A stretch of DNA of 64,000 bases from Tanypteryx hageni (taxonomy: Eukaryota > Arthropoda > Insecta > Odonata > Petaluridae). Location: NCBI GenBank assembly GCA_028673005.1, contig CM054113.1, positions 71,000,500-71,064,499 on the forward strand, in the 5' to 3' direction. The translations under genes were made by a program, and so were the position numbers. This document shows, piece after piece, positions 13,830 through 27,315 of the stretch (the stretch's first letter is position 1; the number at the start of each line of letters is the position of its first letter). The notes beneath the pieces were generated by a model. It worked only from the letters and a program-made list of their open reading frames with translations. It was not told the origin of the DNA and searched no databases.

Positions 13830-14149
13830 GTTGTTTCCTTCAAGGAAAATTTCTCAAGAGAAAGTTGAACTTCCAATAAACCGTTCTCTTTGCATTAAAA
13901 TATAGTAATGCGCATCGCATTAAACTTACGAATCGTGAAAAGAAAAATTCAGATGCAGTGGAATAACCAAAGAAGAAATTTTTTTCCTTAATTTTTAAGA
14001 GGATCGTTTCCACGTAGTTTTCATCGACCCGAGACGTCCCGAACCCAGGCGCAGGCGAACCTTTAAAATGGTCCTGTAACATCTCCCCCCTCTGCACGTC
14101 AACCAATAGTACTACACTCCCTTCCAAGGAAAGTCTCTTGATGCATAAC

Positions 14150-15961
14150 TAGAGTTTTGGGTTCCCGGCGATATTTTTTTCCCGGGAAATGGGAATTAGA
14201 TTTTCAAATATCCCAGGAATCCCGTGGGCACTGGTATAAGAATTATTTTGCATTTTAATATATAATACACCATTTTTCGTTTAAACATGATATTTATTAT
14301 TGAAACAACGTAAATACATGTCTTTGACAAATCCCAGTGATACATTATTTGAGACAAACTGTTAGCAGATTCAATATTCAGACGTACTTTGAATTGCAAA
14401 ACCGATCTTTCCTCGATGTTGACGGAGATAACAAGAGACCAACTACCAATGTATTCTATATTAAAATTCAAAGCTAAAACTGAGGGTGGAAAATGTATGA
14501 AAGAGTTTTAAAAACAATCTAAAATCTATAAGAGCCTGCTTCTGTCCCTTTGTGACTCCCTCTGTAACGCTATAAAATGCAAATAACTCTATAAAGGATC
14601 GAGATACATTTTTAAAAGTTATCAGGAATGCTCGATTTACATATTTTAAGGTGATTACAAAAAAAAACTCGAAAAAAGTCCTGGGTTCAACTCCAAGGAA
14701 GACATTTCCAATTCCCATAAATAACACGTAAACATCGACTTTTCAACGTGCAGTCTTTTCTTCTTTTTGAGATCTAAATTTGAAAAAAAATTAACATATG
14801 ATATTCGATTTAAACCATTTTAAAGAATCAATTATAATATTTCTTATTTTATTCACCTTTTTCCGCTCACAGTTCGAAATATCTCAAGTTAAAAGTTGAA
14901 TTCGCATACTTTGGGGGATTCTTGCCATTGCCAACCAATTACATTGTTAATCCACGAAATCCGATTGTCATTTAATTACTTATGGGTGAAAGCGTTCTTT
15001 GAGTGCTTTTAATAAGAGAGAGAGAGAGAGATTTTCATAGCAACAAATGTAAACAACATTCGTTGCGTTATATGCGAGAAGGAATATATTTGGATGTAGA
15101 ACATTAATATATTAAAATCACTTATAATCATCGTAGGAGTTCGAGACTTGAAACAACGAACGCCTAAAATTATTTGTTTTCCTGCCATCGATTTTTGAAT
15201 ACGCGTCGAATCGATCAACAGATCAGTTTTTAATGCGAGAATTTGACGCATTCTTAGTGATTTGCATTGTTGGCGGTTTCGTGTAATTGGGTACCGTTGA
15301 TTTGGATAATAGCTTCGCGTCGCATCTATTCACGAAATTTCATTAAAAAAACTTATCCGTTTAATTTCAATGGGCATCTTCCTAGTTTATGTATAATTCA
15401 CTTTATCAGAGTAGCTAATTTGTACGATTAGGGAAGGAGGGAAAGACAGACAGACAAACGGCAGGGGGGGGGGGGGCGAAATAATAGGAGGGGAAGCGCC
15501 TAGTTTCAGATTCATGCAACATGTAGTCATTACTTTTGGACCTTTTTTTTACTAATGACATTCACTAGAGCGAGAAGAAGCCATTTTGACATTGTATTAG
15601 CGTTCCATTAAAATTGAATTAATAGCGAGAAACGCAACCTGATCCTTAATCTCAAACTCCTAATAACTCAGTTACTAAATAGCATTCACTGAAAAAATAT
15701 TTAGTATTAATCAGAAATTTTATTTGTACAACACACATAAAATCAAAAAATCAAAACTAACTTGATAGCTTAACATTTGTGGATGAAATTCGGAGGAATA
15801 TCTAAAAAAAACGGCTATGAAGGCAATTCTCGAAAAGCTTGACTCGGCACAAAATTCAAAAGAACAATTTCTGGGAACCATTAAAAATTTTCCCGGGAAT
15901 CGAGAATAAGAAATATCGAGTAAATTGCCGGGAACCGGGAATTTCCGGATCTAAAACTCTA
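14150..15961. mobile_element. 1.8-kb inverted-repeat element with TAGAGTTTT ends, hAT-type
   Basis: The left end TAGAGTTTTGGGTTCCCGG mirrors the right end in reverse complement (TAGAGTTTTAGATCCGG), followed on both sides by CCCGG-rich subterminal tracts. The flanks TGCATAAC (14142-14149) and TTCATAAC (15962-15969) agree at 7 of 8. Internal ORFs reach only about 90 codons, and none shows transposase motifs. It includes GA repeats at 15015-15030 and a run of 13 G at 15464-15476. Confidence 0.8.
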
Positions 15962-16889
15962 TTCATAACGTATTCAAAAAATTTTCAAGAGTCCGTATAC
16001 TTCCTTTCCCTAATTTAACTTTTATTAGCGGGCCAGCGAAGCATCTCCCTCTTTCGGTATTAAGGATTTGTGGGTTAGTTGCCATTAAAATTGTCCTGAT
16101 ATTGTAATTTAGAAGAAAATATATAAATGAAATTAATAAAGCGATTAAAAATTGCCCCAGAAGACAGTTTCGTGTATTTTTATAATGGATGTTATGGAAT
16201 ATGGATAGTATTAATAACGGAATGATAATGGAATAAAATAATTTGTTAGTCCAAAAATTGGTAAACCATACGGAACCAACTACTTAGTATATGTGTATAA
16301 TTTTTCCATTGTGAAAAATACATTTTTACCAAGATATTTTGGAGATAGTTGGCGTGGAAGACGGTAGTGAGTTTTAAAAGCACGACTATAGGTCCAAAAA
16401 TTGTGCGTTATTAATTTAGAAGTCAATCCATTATAAACTCTTTGGAGGCTCTGTATCTTGAGCTAGATGCCTCTTTGAGGTGATATGGGTGGCATTGAGA
16501 AATAGGCGCAGACCTATCAGTAAAAGCCAATATCCGTTTGAAAAGTATGGCCTTGTCTAACTCTTCCTTATCTCTGTCCTTATCTAACGAACACCAGATC
16601 AAGCTATTTACAGTGGGTTGTTTTCTCGACAAATATTTACGTGGGTTGCTTTTGATTTTATTTCCGCAATTTATTAAACAGATGTCGTGAAGTTTCTTGT
16701 AAAATTATATTGCCCTACCAATTGTTGGAATGGAGGATTAAGTAGCAAAAATCTGAACTTTATCTCCCGTCTATGAAATAAAAATCTCGAGTTTCTTCTT
16801 CAAATATATTTATTAAAAGTATGAATCCGAGCGAAGTTTTTTATAAATTAAGCCTTCAGATGCAATGTTCAATTTTCTTATAAATATTT

Positions 16890-17915
16890 TAGAGTGTGTG
16901 TGTATATGTGTATGTATGTGTGTATGTATGTATGTATGTTATTTATACGTTTTTACACTGTTGAAGCTATCGAATTTAAAAGTTTCATGGGCCATCCTAT
17001 GGACCAAAGGAAGAACTTGGTCTAGGTTTGCAGACCGTGGGGTCTCTTATACCCCATGGGGTCAACAAAATACTATTTACATAAGAATGCATGGAAAATG
17101 GTGTGGAGAAGTCCCAAAATGCCATGCAGCCCTTCACTGATGTGGATATAAATATACCTAAATATTAACTTACGATCACGGAAAATGGCTTATTTTACGC
17201 ATGAAAGACGGAATATTTTAATTTTTAATTCTGTTCATGTTTTGTCGAATTACATGTTAAATCGCTCGAAATTATCCTTTAAACGCAAAATTTATTAACA
17301 TTTTCCAGGCGGCAACAAAGCTAAATTTCTTAATTGTTGTCCTCTTCAAAGGGAGATAGCCACGTAAAGATTAATGTAAGGAAAATCCACGCCGTGGCGC
17401 GCCGTAGAAGAAGAATAGCCAACGCCAAGATAAAGGGTACAAATGGATTCATGCTTAAATATAGTCTATGAATATTTTTAAAGTGAGTCAAATGATTTTT
17501 AAGGAATATTATAACATTGCTATCTTTTACCATTAACATTGAAATATTTATCACCACATAAATCGATACATCTACTTTCGTTTGTTCGGTAACCAAGTTG
17601 TTGTTTATTGTTTACGTTTGGGCCAATAGTATTGACATAATCCACATATTTTTTTTGCTGCTTTAAAGACTTCGGTGCATCTATCCATATGAATATTAAG
17701 CAAGACGTTAAAGCGTAATTATATTAACGGTATAACTTTACAATACAATACTTCAAATCTTAGGGCTCCCAACAGTAAAAGTAAGTATATTTAAAAATTT
17801 ATTGTATTATTTTTATTGTAATATGACATCAAAAGTGATATATCAGTAAAAATAGTAAAAATCGTTTTCTACTTAAAAGACAACTTTTCCGAGTGAAGCC
17901 GGGCGTTTCTGCTAG
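16890..17915 (+). mobile_element. Helitron-like element, 3' end at CTAG
   Basis: The 3' end reads gaagccgggcgtttctgCTAG followed by T, with an AAAAGACAACTTTT hairpin at 17875-17888. The 5' part around 16960-17110 resembles 56930-57060 (ggaccaaa, cgtggggtct, ccyatgggtc words), so two copies of one family are present. The 5' boundary is approximate and includes a (TGTA)n tract. Confidence 0.55.
16893..16940. repeat. (TG)/(TGTA) microsatellite
   Basis: TG dinucleotides pass into tgta tetranucleotides. Confidence 0.9.
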
Positions 17916-18438
17916 TATTTAATACTTGGATGCATTAGGCATGTTGTCCGTAGACAGGCCGCCAGGCTGTCGTACAACTACTGTTTGTGGGTTACACGAC
18001 ACACGCGAACATGCGAATTCAAACACAATGGTGCCAGCATTAGCTTACTCTCTCCGTAAAGCATCAAGACGGCACACTGCTTTAAGTCCGCTGAGACCAT
18101 TGAGACGGAAGGAATGCTTGCTTGCATGCCCTCCTCACGATACTCGAGTAGAGGACGGGGAAAGCTTGGGGAGATAATTTCAGCTTTCGACTCCGGGCCC
18201 GCTGCGTGGAAAGTTAAAATTCGTATCAGCACAAAAATTTGAAAAAAATGTCAGATAGTTAATATATCGGCCAAATTAGCGTAAAAGTAAAGATAATATG
18301 CATCGATTAAGCGCTGCTGGCGCATTTCCTTGAGGTTAGGAAAGATCCCATTAATTTGCAAAAGTACATTGTCCCCGCGTCCTTTAATTTGTATGAAGTA
18401 ACCTGATTGTTATAACTTAAAGAACTAATACTCTAGGT

Positions 18439-18662
18439 CAGAGGTGGAGAACCTTTTCTCAAGCAAGCTGCATTAGAGTTTACGTCGACGTTATCTAAAG
18501 ATTCTGAGATAAAATATGAGTAAGAAATGAATTCTAAATGAGGATTTTAGGGTTAATATATGTGCATTCAATTTTACGGATTTTCTTTTCAACGTAGCTT
18601 CACGGGCAGCATAAAATGCGCTCTGCAACCGCAAACAGTTCGTGAGCCATAGGTTCCCAAGC
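18439..18662. mobile_element. Degenerate hAT-like relic related to the 34.2-kb element
   Basis: It starts CAGAGGTGGAGAACC and ends near CCATAGGTTCCCAA. It shares internal words (cgggcagcataaa, gcgctct, ataggttccc) with the element at 34184-34521. The right terminus and target duplication could not be fixed. Confidence 0.45.
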
Positions 18663-18785
18663 TTTTTTATGTGGTAATTTTGAAATATTTTACAACTGGG
18701 TTTAGGTAGTAGGGACAAATAAACCCCAACCTCGCACACATAAAGGCATTTGTCTGCCTGTCTGCTCTAGGTAGAGGGATATTTA

Positions 18786-19056
18786 CAGTGGCGTAGCTAG
18801 ATTCTCATTCGCCGGGGGTAAAGTCACAGAGATGCGCCCCTCTCCCTTTGCTACCTGTACAATTTTCCAGACAAATGTATGTGGGGAATGTGATGGAAGC
18901 CCAAGCATACTATACTAGCATTTTAATTCGGCATATATTATAATATTATTATTATTTATAAACAGAAAAATTAATTTTCGGTCCATGAGTTTGCACCCCT
19001 TCAGCTCTGCGCCCGGGGCAGCTGCCCTCCTCTGCTTTCCGCTCGCTACGCCACTG
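18786..19056. mobile_element. hAT-like inverted-repeat element without recognisable target duplication
   Basis: The ends CAGTGGCGTAGCTAG and CTCGCTACGCCACTG are inverted repeats resembling those of the 6.2-kb element. Flanks gatattta and acaatgag do not match, so the insertion is old or the flanks have changed. Length is 271 bases. Confidence 0.68.
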
Positions 19057-19379
19057 ACAATGAGTAGTTAGCGTGTCAGTCTCAATTCAAGGATTCTCGT
19101 CTTGGGTGTGGTCGTTCGTGCTTATTTTTTTGAAATGTCATTGTCTTAAAATGTCTCGGAGTATTTTTTGATGTAATAAAAATTAATATCTAAGAATTAC
19201 CCGATGCCTATCCATCAAAAATATAAATTTCGTATAATGCCAGAAAAAATGAATGCACAAGAAAGATATAAAGACGCTTTAATGTTTATGATTGCAAGAT
19301 CAATTTGACAAATCATGCGTAATTACATACGGCATAAAGTTGCACCTCATGATACTCCGAAACTAAGAAAGAGCAAGTA

Positions 19380-20096
19380 CCGTATTTACCTGATTCCAAG
19401 ACGATCCCGAATCTAAGACGAGCTCCTCTTTTAGTAAACTGTCGAAACAGAAAAAAGATTTCATAGCCTAATTTTTCACTGAATGTATTTTATGTATATT
19501 TTGAACACACGTATTCAGTATAGATATACTATTTCGTTCATTAATTGAAATGGTTGGTTACAAATTTTTTTTTGAGAAAAAAATGCTTAATGTATTTTTT
19601 AAATTAATACGGTATTAATCAAAATATGGATATTAAGTTTGCAATGAAAAATTTCAGCAGATACAATTATTTTAACTTATGTTTCATTTATTTAAAAAAC
19701 GATTAAACGCGTGACAATACCTCCCACCGTTCAACCACAGCTCGTCGCGGTCAGTTATAACGCGTCAATTTGTCATACGAAAAATTCGTCGCGCGTCAAT
19801 GCATCGCACGACAAACTCATCGCGTGTCAGTTCATCGCTGGGGATGACTCCCAACCCAAGCGTATCCCGACGAACTAATGTCTCGCGACGAATTTGTCGG
19901 GCGATGAATTGACCCGCGATAAGTTTTTCTTGCGATGTAGTGACACGTGACGTGTATGGCATGTGACGAATTGATGCGCGAGGAATTTACTGCGATGTTT
20001 TGACGGAATATCACTTCTTACTCGAATTTAAGACGACCCTCGATTTTCGCAAACTGAAATCTAGGAAATCCTCGTCTTGGATTCGGATAAATACGA
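19380..20096. mobile_element. TA-flanked inverted-repeat element with internal CG-rich repeat words
   Basis: The left end CCGTATTTACCTGATTCCAAG mirrors the right end, TCGTATTTATCCGAATCCAAG in reverse complement, and both sides are flanked by TA. Length is 717 bases with no transposase ORF. The interval 19770-20000 carries many variants of CGACGAATT and GCGATGAATTGAC in both orientations. Confidence 0.75.
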
Positions 20097-23000
20097 TAAT
20101 TAAAGATTCGATCATTTTCAAGCAAAATAGATTCCTAATAAAGGTAGTTGTTTTGAGTTAGACTTGAATCGGCTGACACTGTTTCGAATTTCAAATAAGC
20201 CAAATAAATAAGTACCACCGAAAATGATATTATTAAAATTTTTGAAAATATAACCGTGTTTATTTTAACAACCGATAGAAAACCACTCTCTCCACTGAAC
20301 CTTTTATTGAGTCTAATTTCGACTTTCATCCAAATACTCCACTTTGGAGATGGCGACGCAGTCGTTCCCCTACAGCCCTCAAACGTGTAACCCTTCATGA
20401 ACTGTTAATGGCAGTCCTTGAAGGAAACCAAGACGTGGAACATGTGGCCTACGTGAGCCTCCTCCTCAGGCCACGGAGATCTACTTCCAGTCCGTTTGCT
20501 TCCGTCTCTGTTCCGAGGAGGAAACAGGATATTAGGAGAGTGAAGGAGGGGCAAGGTCGGATTCCTCGAGGTGAGTGAGAGTGGGGTGAGAGCTGGGCTG
20601 AGGTGAGACGGGTGAAAGTGGGATACAGATGAGAGAACACCGATGTTCCGAGCTGTGGCGAATCTCTCCGAGAGACTTTATAACGCATACAGACTACTAA
20701 TCGAGCAGCTCGGAAATTCGTCCGCCGCTATTTCGGGTGGTCCTGGACCAGCGCGGTTCAAACTGGAATGCTTTCTGCGACACTTCCCAATTCCGAAACC
20801 CTAGCACGTGGATGGTTTTCTCTTTCAACGAATAACATAACCGAGGTGTAATAAAACGTAGAAAGGACGCTTTCAAGCGCTGTGGTTTATTTTTACGCCT
20901 GAGTGTTTTAATGGCGTGATTTTTTGGGCTACAGCGTTCAGTTTTCCGTACTTTGGGTTTAAACGGGCTGATTCCTGCTTTGATGCGCTTTTTTATGGAT
21001 GAAAACTTGATCCGTCTGGTTGATAATTTTATTGAAAATTAAACATTCAGTTTTAGCTCGTTGTGAGGCGTAATGAGCTTGCTCATCGCTTCCTTCCCGT
21101 CTGTAACCAACAGCTGTTAGTGTGGCGAGTTATTTTGGCGTTCTTTTCTCAAATTGCTCATTCCATGATAAAACAATGCTAATGCTTGGGTATAAAAAAT
21201 TTGGACCTGCTTTTGCGATAGTGTTTTTATTGTTTCCTGTTGTAAATTTTGATGACATAAGAAGGATTGTATTGGATTATTCTTCCATCAGCGATGATTG
21301 CTAATCCCTCACCCCATATCCTCTAACCTTCATTCCTCCTTCATCTGGCCACATTAGCCGTTGAAGTATGTTTCGATCTTCCGTATTGTCGGCACTTCAG
21401 CATTTCTGTCCTTTGAGTCTTCCTTGCTTTTTGGGTCTTGTTGGCCTTTCGGATGTCCGCCCTTTGACCCAGACCCATGTCAATTGACTGATGGAGTCTT
21501 TAAATTGTTAAACCCTAGCGATCTTCAACAAAGTGTAAGCCGATAAACATTTGATGAAATATGATTTAAGACGCTCACTTTGTATTCGAAAAGCAAGTAT
21601 GATTAGCTCAATTAATAAATATCATGTATCATGAATTTTTTCATGAATTTAATTATTTGAGGATAGGTTTATTTATAGATCTCTAAGACCTATTTATTTA
21701 GAGAAAATGATAGAGATGGATTTTCATAATAAGTTAACTGAAAGATGCCTATCGAATGATTTCGCAATAAGAGACACTGGCATGTACGTATTTACCTATC
21801 CAAAATGCGTAGTTTGATCCATCGGAGCGATATGAAAAGAAATTTGGGCAAAATCCCATTTGGCACTTTTTTGGGAGAAGCTTTCCTTACGAAACTGGGC
21901 TTTAAGATAAAAGTTGTTGCGGCAATACTAAGAAAGCCAAACACCCCAGCGTTGCTTAGTCGCACCTGCCGCGAATCCATTATTGCCAAGTTAAAAATTT
22001 CTCTCCACACCCTATCTCCCGCGACGAACGACTCCAACCAAACATTTTGTCAGCGCGAACCTCCGTTTTTTCTTATAAGTTAGCCCGTTTACTCCAAGAG
22101 GTATCGACTGCATCTCCTGGCAGTCAACTCATTTTCCGGCATTCAACGCTCGAGTACACATGACCTAGAGTAAAAAAGAGCCATTCAACTCCATGCGCCG
22201 TTCATTCTGCGCTGGAAAAAGTTCTCTTCGCCTTCGTAACTGAGTAATAAGATGGTCGTAATCGTTAAAATCACCGCAGAGCTTCGGATTCGATTAAAAA
22301 AACTGAAATGGTTTCTTCTGGGTCAATTGTTATCTTAAAGCGTGACGATTATCGATCTTATAACCTGCAATCTCGAATTCCGACTCCAGTTCGTTTTTTA
22401 AAGAAATGATGGTTTATTAACACCGAGATAGGGGGTAAGTATTCAGATTGGATTTTTAAAAATGGTATAATGTTATACAGCAGTCCATTGTGCAACGTGG
22501 AAGTTAGGTTCTTAGAAAAGGGAGCAAAGTTACATGACATAAGTTTGATATTTTGTTTAAAAAAATATCAAGCGTTCGTATGGTACATGCACTTTCTCAC
22601 GTCACATGTGGTGCGCGCTCAAAACAGAACCGCGAGTAGTTTATACGTTCTGGGTAAATAAAACTTTTAACACCCAAATTTAACCGCGTATAATGAAATC
22701 CCTCTTGGAGGAATGAACGTTGGACAAAATTTATCGATTTAGATAAATATCTGAGGCAGGGCTCATTTTATCTTTTAACAAGGCTCCTCAAGAGAAAAAT
22801 AACAGTACATTTATCTCCTAGTTTTAACATATCCTCGACATAAACAAGTCAAATTAATCATACTTTTGCAACCTGTCTAAATTTCTTCCGATTTCATAGA
22901 AAAACATCGCTCGTTAGAAAGGAAATACCTGTTTACATTTTTACGCTAGGTCAGGAGGAAATCTATTATATTATATTATAAATACGAGAAAGTCAGAGGG

Positions 23001-24056
23001 CAATTTTGCATTCTTTTATTCAAAATTCTGCGGCGGAGATTTCCTGGATGGTTGCTCTTATCGAATGATTGGCCTGTTATAATTTCCTTTCCTGGTAGAG
23101 GAGGGGCCTTAGGGGCATCCACCGACCCGGTTTTTCGTCCAATGTTTTTAGTTTTTTATAAGAAGAAATATCCTAGTAAGGTGAAAGCAGTAAAGCAGAT
23201 GCGTGTTTTCCTCAACGGATTCACATGCAGCATCTCTCGAACCCACGAAACTGATTCTTAACGACATTGATAATGATCCCCGTAATTTCTCGCGAAGAAA
23301 GCGACAAAAACAATCTTCCGTGTTTACATATCGCTTCTGCTTGTCTCTATCCTTTTTGCTACCAAATACTGTCAAAATTGGCAAGATTATATTACAAAGA
23401 AAACAACGGCACAGTTAGGTGTCATTTTAACTTAATGTTTTAGGCGTAAGTGATGAAAAACAAGATGCAAAATGATAAACCCTTCCAATAAGATCCATGC
23501 ACCCAAAAACATTTTCTGGTTACCGCCCGATTCGCCGGCTGAACCCGATTATTTATGCTCCATATTTAATGATTTTGTGCATTAGCAAAAACTAGATGTT
23601 ATCAATAAACCTAATTTTGTTTTTTTAAATTATTACAAGCGTTATCTTCTGCATTTCCGTAAGCGTAATGCTCACCTCAAGAAGTAACGCCTTTGTTTTA
23701 GAAACTGGAATTCTGTATAGGAATTGAAATAGCTACATAACTTTCCACGAGATAACCATAGAATACTATGTAATTGATTCTATAACTGTGCATGTGTCAT
23801 TAGTTAATCAGTATGTCAGTGTTTTTAAAATTGTTTGTCTGGCAATTCTGCAGGACTAAATCGAATCCCAAATAAAAGGTATAATATTTCTAAATTCCTA
23901 ATAAAGTTCACTATAAAATCAAATAAATACCAATGATATTCTGAAAATATTCAGTAGTTATGCAGATAAGATTTTTAAAAGACCAGGTTGATTGTTTCGT
24001 GACGTAGACCTTTGTTGCGTCTTTGTCGCGTTTGAGAAACATTTCTTAACCGTTGA
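20097..24056. other. Intergenic, no supported gene; GC-rich island near 20.4-20.8 kb
   Basis: The purine-biased GC-rich stretch at 20450-20800 includes TTTATAA at 20675 and could be a promoter, but no coding exon could be attached. Overlapping ORFs on both strands at 21.8-22.1 kb show no recognised domain. Confidence 0.5.
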
Positions 24057-24891
24057 TTTTTAGACTGGCTCCCAAAGAAAACAAAGCCTTATGAAATGGT
24101 CCTGTCTGTGAGTATGTGTCCCCTACTAACAACTCTTGCATCAATGGACTGATTTTCATGAAACTTGGTTTGAGGCTCGTGCTGCCAGGGTCCACCTCCG
24201 GGCTATAATTTATTTGACGAAGATTGAAGTCCAGGGTTTGATTCTAGAAAGGTTTTTTCCTATTTGTTTTACATGGCGTCTCAAATCCATCGTGCAGAGA
24301 TTTTTTCTTTAATACTTTAAAATATCTTAACATTGTAATACCGGAGCGAGATTTGTACTGTTCTAAGGGTAAAAGTATGTAAATTTTAATTCTTATCGCA
24401 GAATTTTTATAATTGTTAGTATTTTCCCGAATTTCTTCTAAAACATAGTGTTTAGCTTTTTAAATCAAATTTTATCGGATTGTTGCCATGGAGAAGATTA
24501 TTACCGAACTAGGCTTGAACATAGACAAGTAAACAAATGGGTTATTTTATTTTCCGCTCGACTACTCTTCAGCAATGGACAGTAGTAGTAGTAGTAACAT
24601 AAACAGTAACATTTATTAAATTCGTTTATTTAAAGAAATACATGTAAAATATAATGTCAGAAAGAGATTTTGATATTGTTTTTAGTATTTTAAACATGAT
24701 AATACTCTATTAATTTGTTTTCCAATTTTTATTTATCATTGATAAACTATGAACTACAAGTGGTATTTATGGTATGAGAATACCTTGGAATGACAAACAC
24801 ATACTGAAACATTTCCTTTCAATATAAGTAATCAATTCGGTACGTCAACTTTGGGAAACCAGCCTGCATTAGTTCTAGTTTGGACTTCTAG
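24057..24891. repeat. Dispersed repeat, copy 2 (inverted relative to copy 1, uninterrupted)
   Basis: This is the reverse complement of the repeat at 5783-6864, diverged by many substitutions. It lacks the 267-base insertion and one copy of its 8-bp duplication, so it represents the empty site. A (GTA)n tract near 24584 lies close to the corresponding position. Confidence 0.7.
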
Positions 24892-26552
24892 ACTCATTTA
24901 CGTGGAAAGAAATTGTATTGATAATATAAACAGCAAATATTTGTATCTCTAGGCATCTCTCTGTGTATTTATATAATGTACTCAAGTGTGTGTAATTTTT
25001 TTATATGAATATAAGTTCAAACATAATCCGGTATATTTAACTAAACTATCAATTCTTATTTGTGATTCCAACCTAAAATAAAGGCAATATTCTCAGTAAT
25101 AAACAAATTCAATCATTTTAAATTGCAATGTCTAGGTAAACAGCTCAAAAAATTATCTGTTTTTTATTTATTCGTCATTTCAGAGAGATAAATTTGCAAT
25201 ACAAAGAGGAAATTATTCTTTTAATCTCACTTCATGAACCGTAGACTGACGACCATCAGAAAAATGAGGCGTGTCTAATGCATGAACGTGGGTTGCTACC
25301 TTCTTGGCGTTTCATTTAAAGAAAAAAAACCGTATGTGCTTGGCTCTGTTGTGTGTCCTTCCTTATCTGCTCTAGCCAAAATTAATGAAATAAATGAAAC
25401 TCGAAAATTTTTATACCGCTTAATTTTTTTATTTTTAGACAAAAAGGAAGAGCCACTGATAGATTATTGTATTTTTAAGAATAATAAATTATTTATACAA
25501 ATTTATGAGCTTTATTTTATCTAGTTTTATTGCATTTGTATTTTCACATGAGTGCGAGAAACATAGGAACATTTTCTTTTTTTTAGCCATATCCACGGAA
25601 ATTACTTTCGAATCTCTTATTTTTGTTTTCGCAGTTATAACACAAATTCAACTTCAACGACTATTATTTTTTATTTACGATTAAATTAATTGAGTTTGAA
25701 AAAATAACTTTCATTCCATTAGAGAAAGCGAATCCTCTGAAAATTAGGTAAGTACGAGTCTAATATCCTGATGGATGGCGTTTTTTCGGTGAGATGAAAA
25801 TTAAATTGTGCGCCACAAAAACAATATGTCTTTCATTTCTGCTTAAAAATCTATTCGTATATTGTTTAAATATCTCCATGTATAAGTGTTCTAAATTTTT
25901 GGTATGGAGAGACTAACGACATTTAAGGAAGAATCGACTTTTGCTTAACGCATGTGCATATGGGCTCTTTCCCATATTCGGTTTTAAGAAAGAAATAACT
26001 GTTATCGTTATTCGTAATCTAACCATAAATATTTATGAATATTTCATGAAAAACTCCAGAAAACCGTTAAAATTGCTATTTCTGGCTATTTGCATGGAAG
26101 GGAAAGGATGAACTTTCCATTTTTTAGATGGAATGTATAGAAGGCAATTCATTCATTGCTCAATAATTAAAATTCAAGAGATAAATATATCGTGCATATT
26201 ATTTTTTTGGTGAATTTCCGGTGATAATGATCGCAGAATGATATATCAAATAAATTAAATTTTATATCACGGTTATATGCATGGTTAAACGCTACTGTCG
26301 GAACAATGTATAATGTGTATGTATATATAAGTGTAATGTATATGTAAATTATTTGTTTATATGTGAAACATACACTCTGCTCTTCTGTTGTCTTTATGAA
26401 CTTAAGTATTGATAGCTAGTCGTTCGCATACAAAGCGTAATGCTTTTAACAGTCTAGGACTGGAGAGTTCGTAAACTGCTCCAAATGATTTTATTAACAG
26501 AAGTTCTTTTCCTAACTTTAACTTGCTCGATCAAAAAATAGTGATCATTATA
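24892..26552. other. AT-rich intergenic, nothing recognised
   Basis: Very AT-rich; the 80-90-codon ORFs have no recognisable features. Confidence 0.6.
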
Positions 26553-27315
26553 CAGAGTGTATTACGGATGACATGTAAAAGTTTTTGTTGAATTTACACA
26601 TTAAGGGGTGATCAAAGGTCAATGAAACTTGGCCCACTCCTTGTCCTTGGTTCTAAGATTTGAACAAGGGGAATGAAAAAGTTGGTGTGATGCTGATTTT
26701 ACCCCATTTAGGGGGTGAAATCAATTTTTGTCACGGAGGCTCACGGGCCTCCCATGTTAATTTTGGAAAAAAACTTTTTTTGGAATTCGCAAGAGAAAAG
26801 TTGAGGTCGGGGGTTTTCGACCCCACTGATTTCAAAAATGAAATAAGAAATAAGAATTTTTTTACAATATTCATAAAAAAAGCCCCTGCCTTAGGGGTGG
26901 GTCGGGGATCAAAATTGATTTCATTTTTGTAATCAGCGGAGTCGAAACCCTCCAGGAAAATATTTTTATGAGCATCGTTGTATTTTTTTCTCTTAGGAGT
27001 ACATAGTCACCCCTGCCTTAATGGTTGGTCAGGGGTTAAAACTGATTCAATTTTTTAAATCAACAGTGTTGAAAACCCCCGATCTCAACTTTTCTCTCGC
27101 GAATTCCAAAAAAAAGTTGTTTCCCCAAAATTAACATGTGACAAAAATTGATTTCACCCCCAAAATGGGGCAAATCTGCCATACATCAACTTGGTATTTC
27201 CCTTGCTCAAACCTTAGAACCCAGTGCAAGGGGTGTGCCTAGTTTCATTGACATACAATCACCTTTTGATACGTAAATTCAGCAAAAACTTTTAAACATC
27301 ATCCGTGGGACACTG
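26553..27315. mobile_element. Long-armed foldback element flanked by TA
   Basis: The ends CAGAGTGTATTACGGATGA and, in reverse complement, CAGTGTCCCACGGATGATG sit next to TA. The arms extend about 250 bases each (26553-26800 against 27080-27315), so the strand could fold almost completely. The central part holds imperfect repeats of cccctgcctta...ggtcrggg. Length is 763 bases with no credible protein. Confidence 0.82.

Noticed and set aside
21792..22083. Overlapping 81- and 92-codon ORFs on opposite strands
   Set aside because: Neither shows a domain, a start context or splice partners that would favour one over the other.
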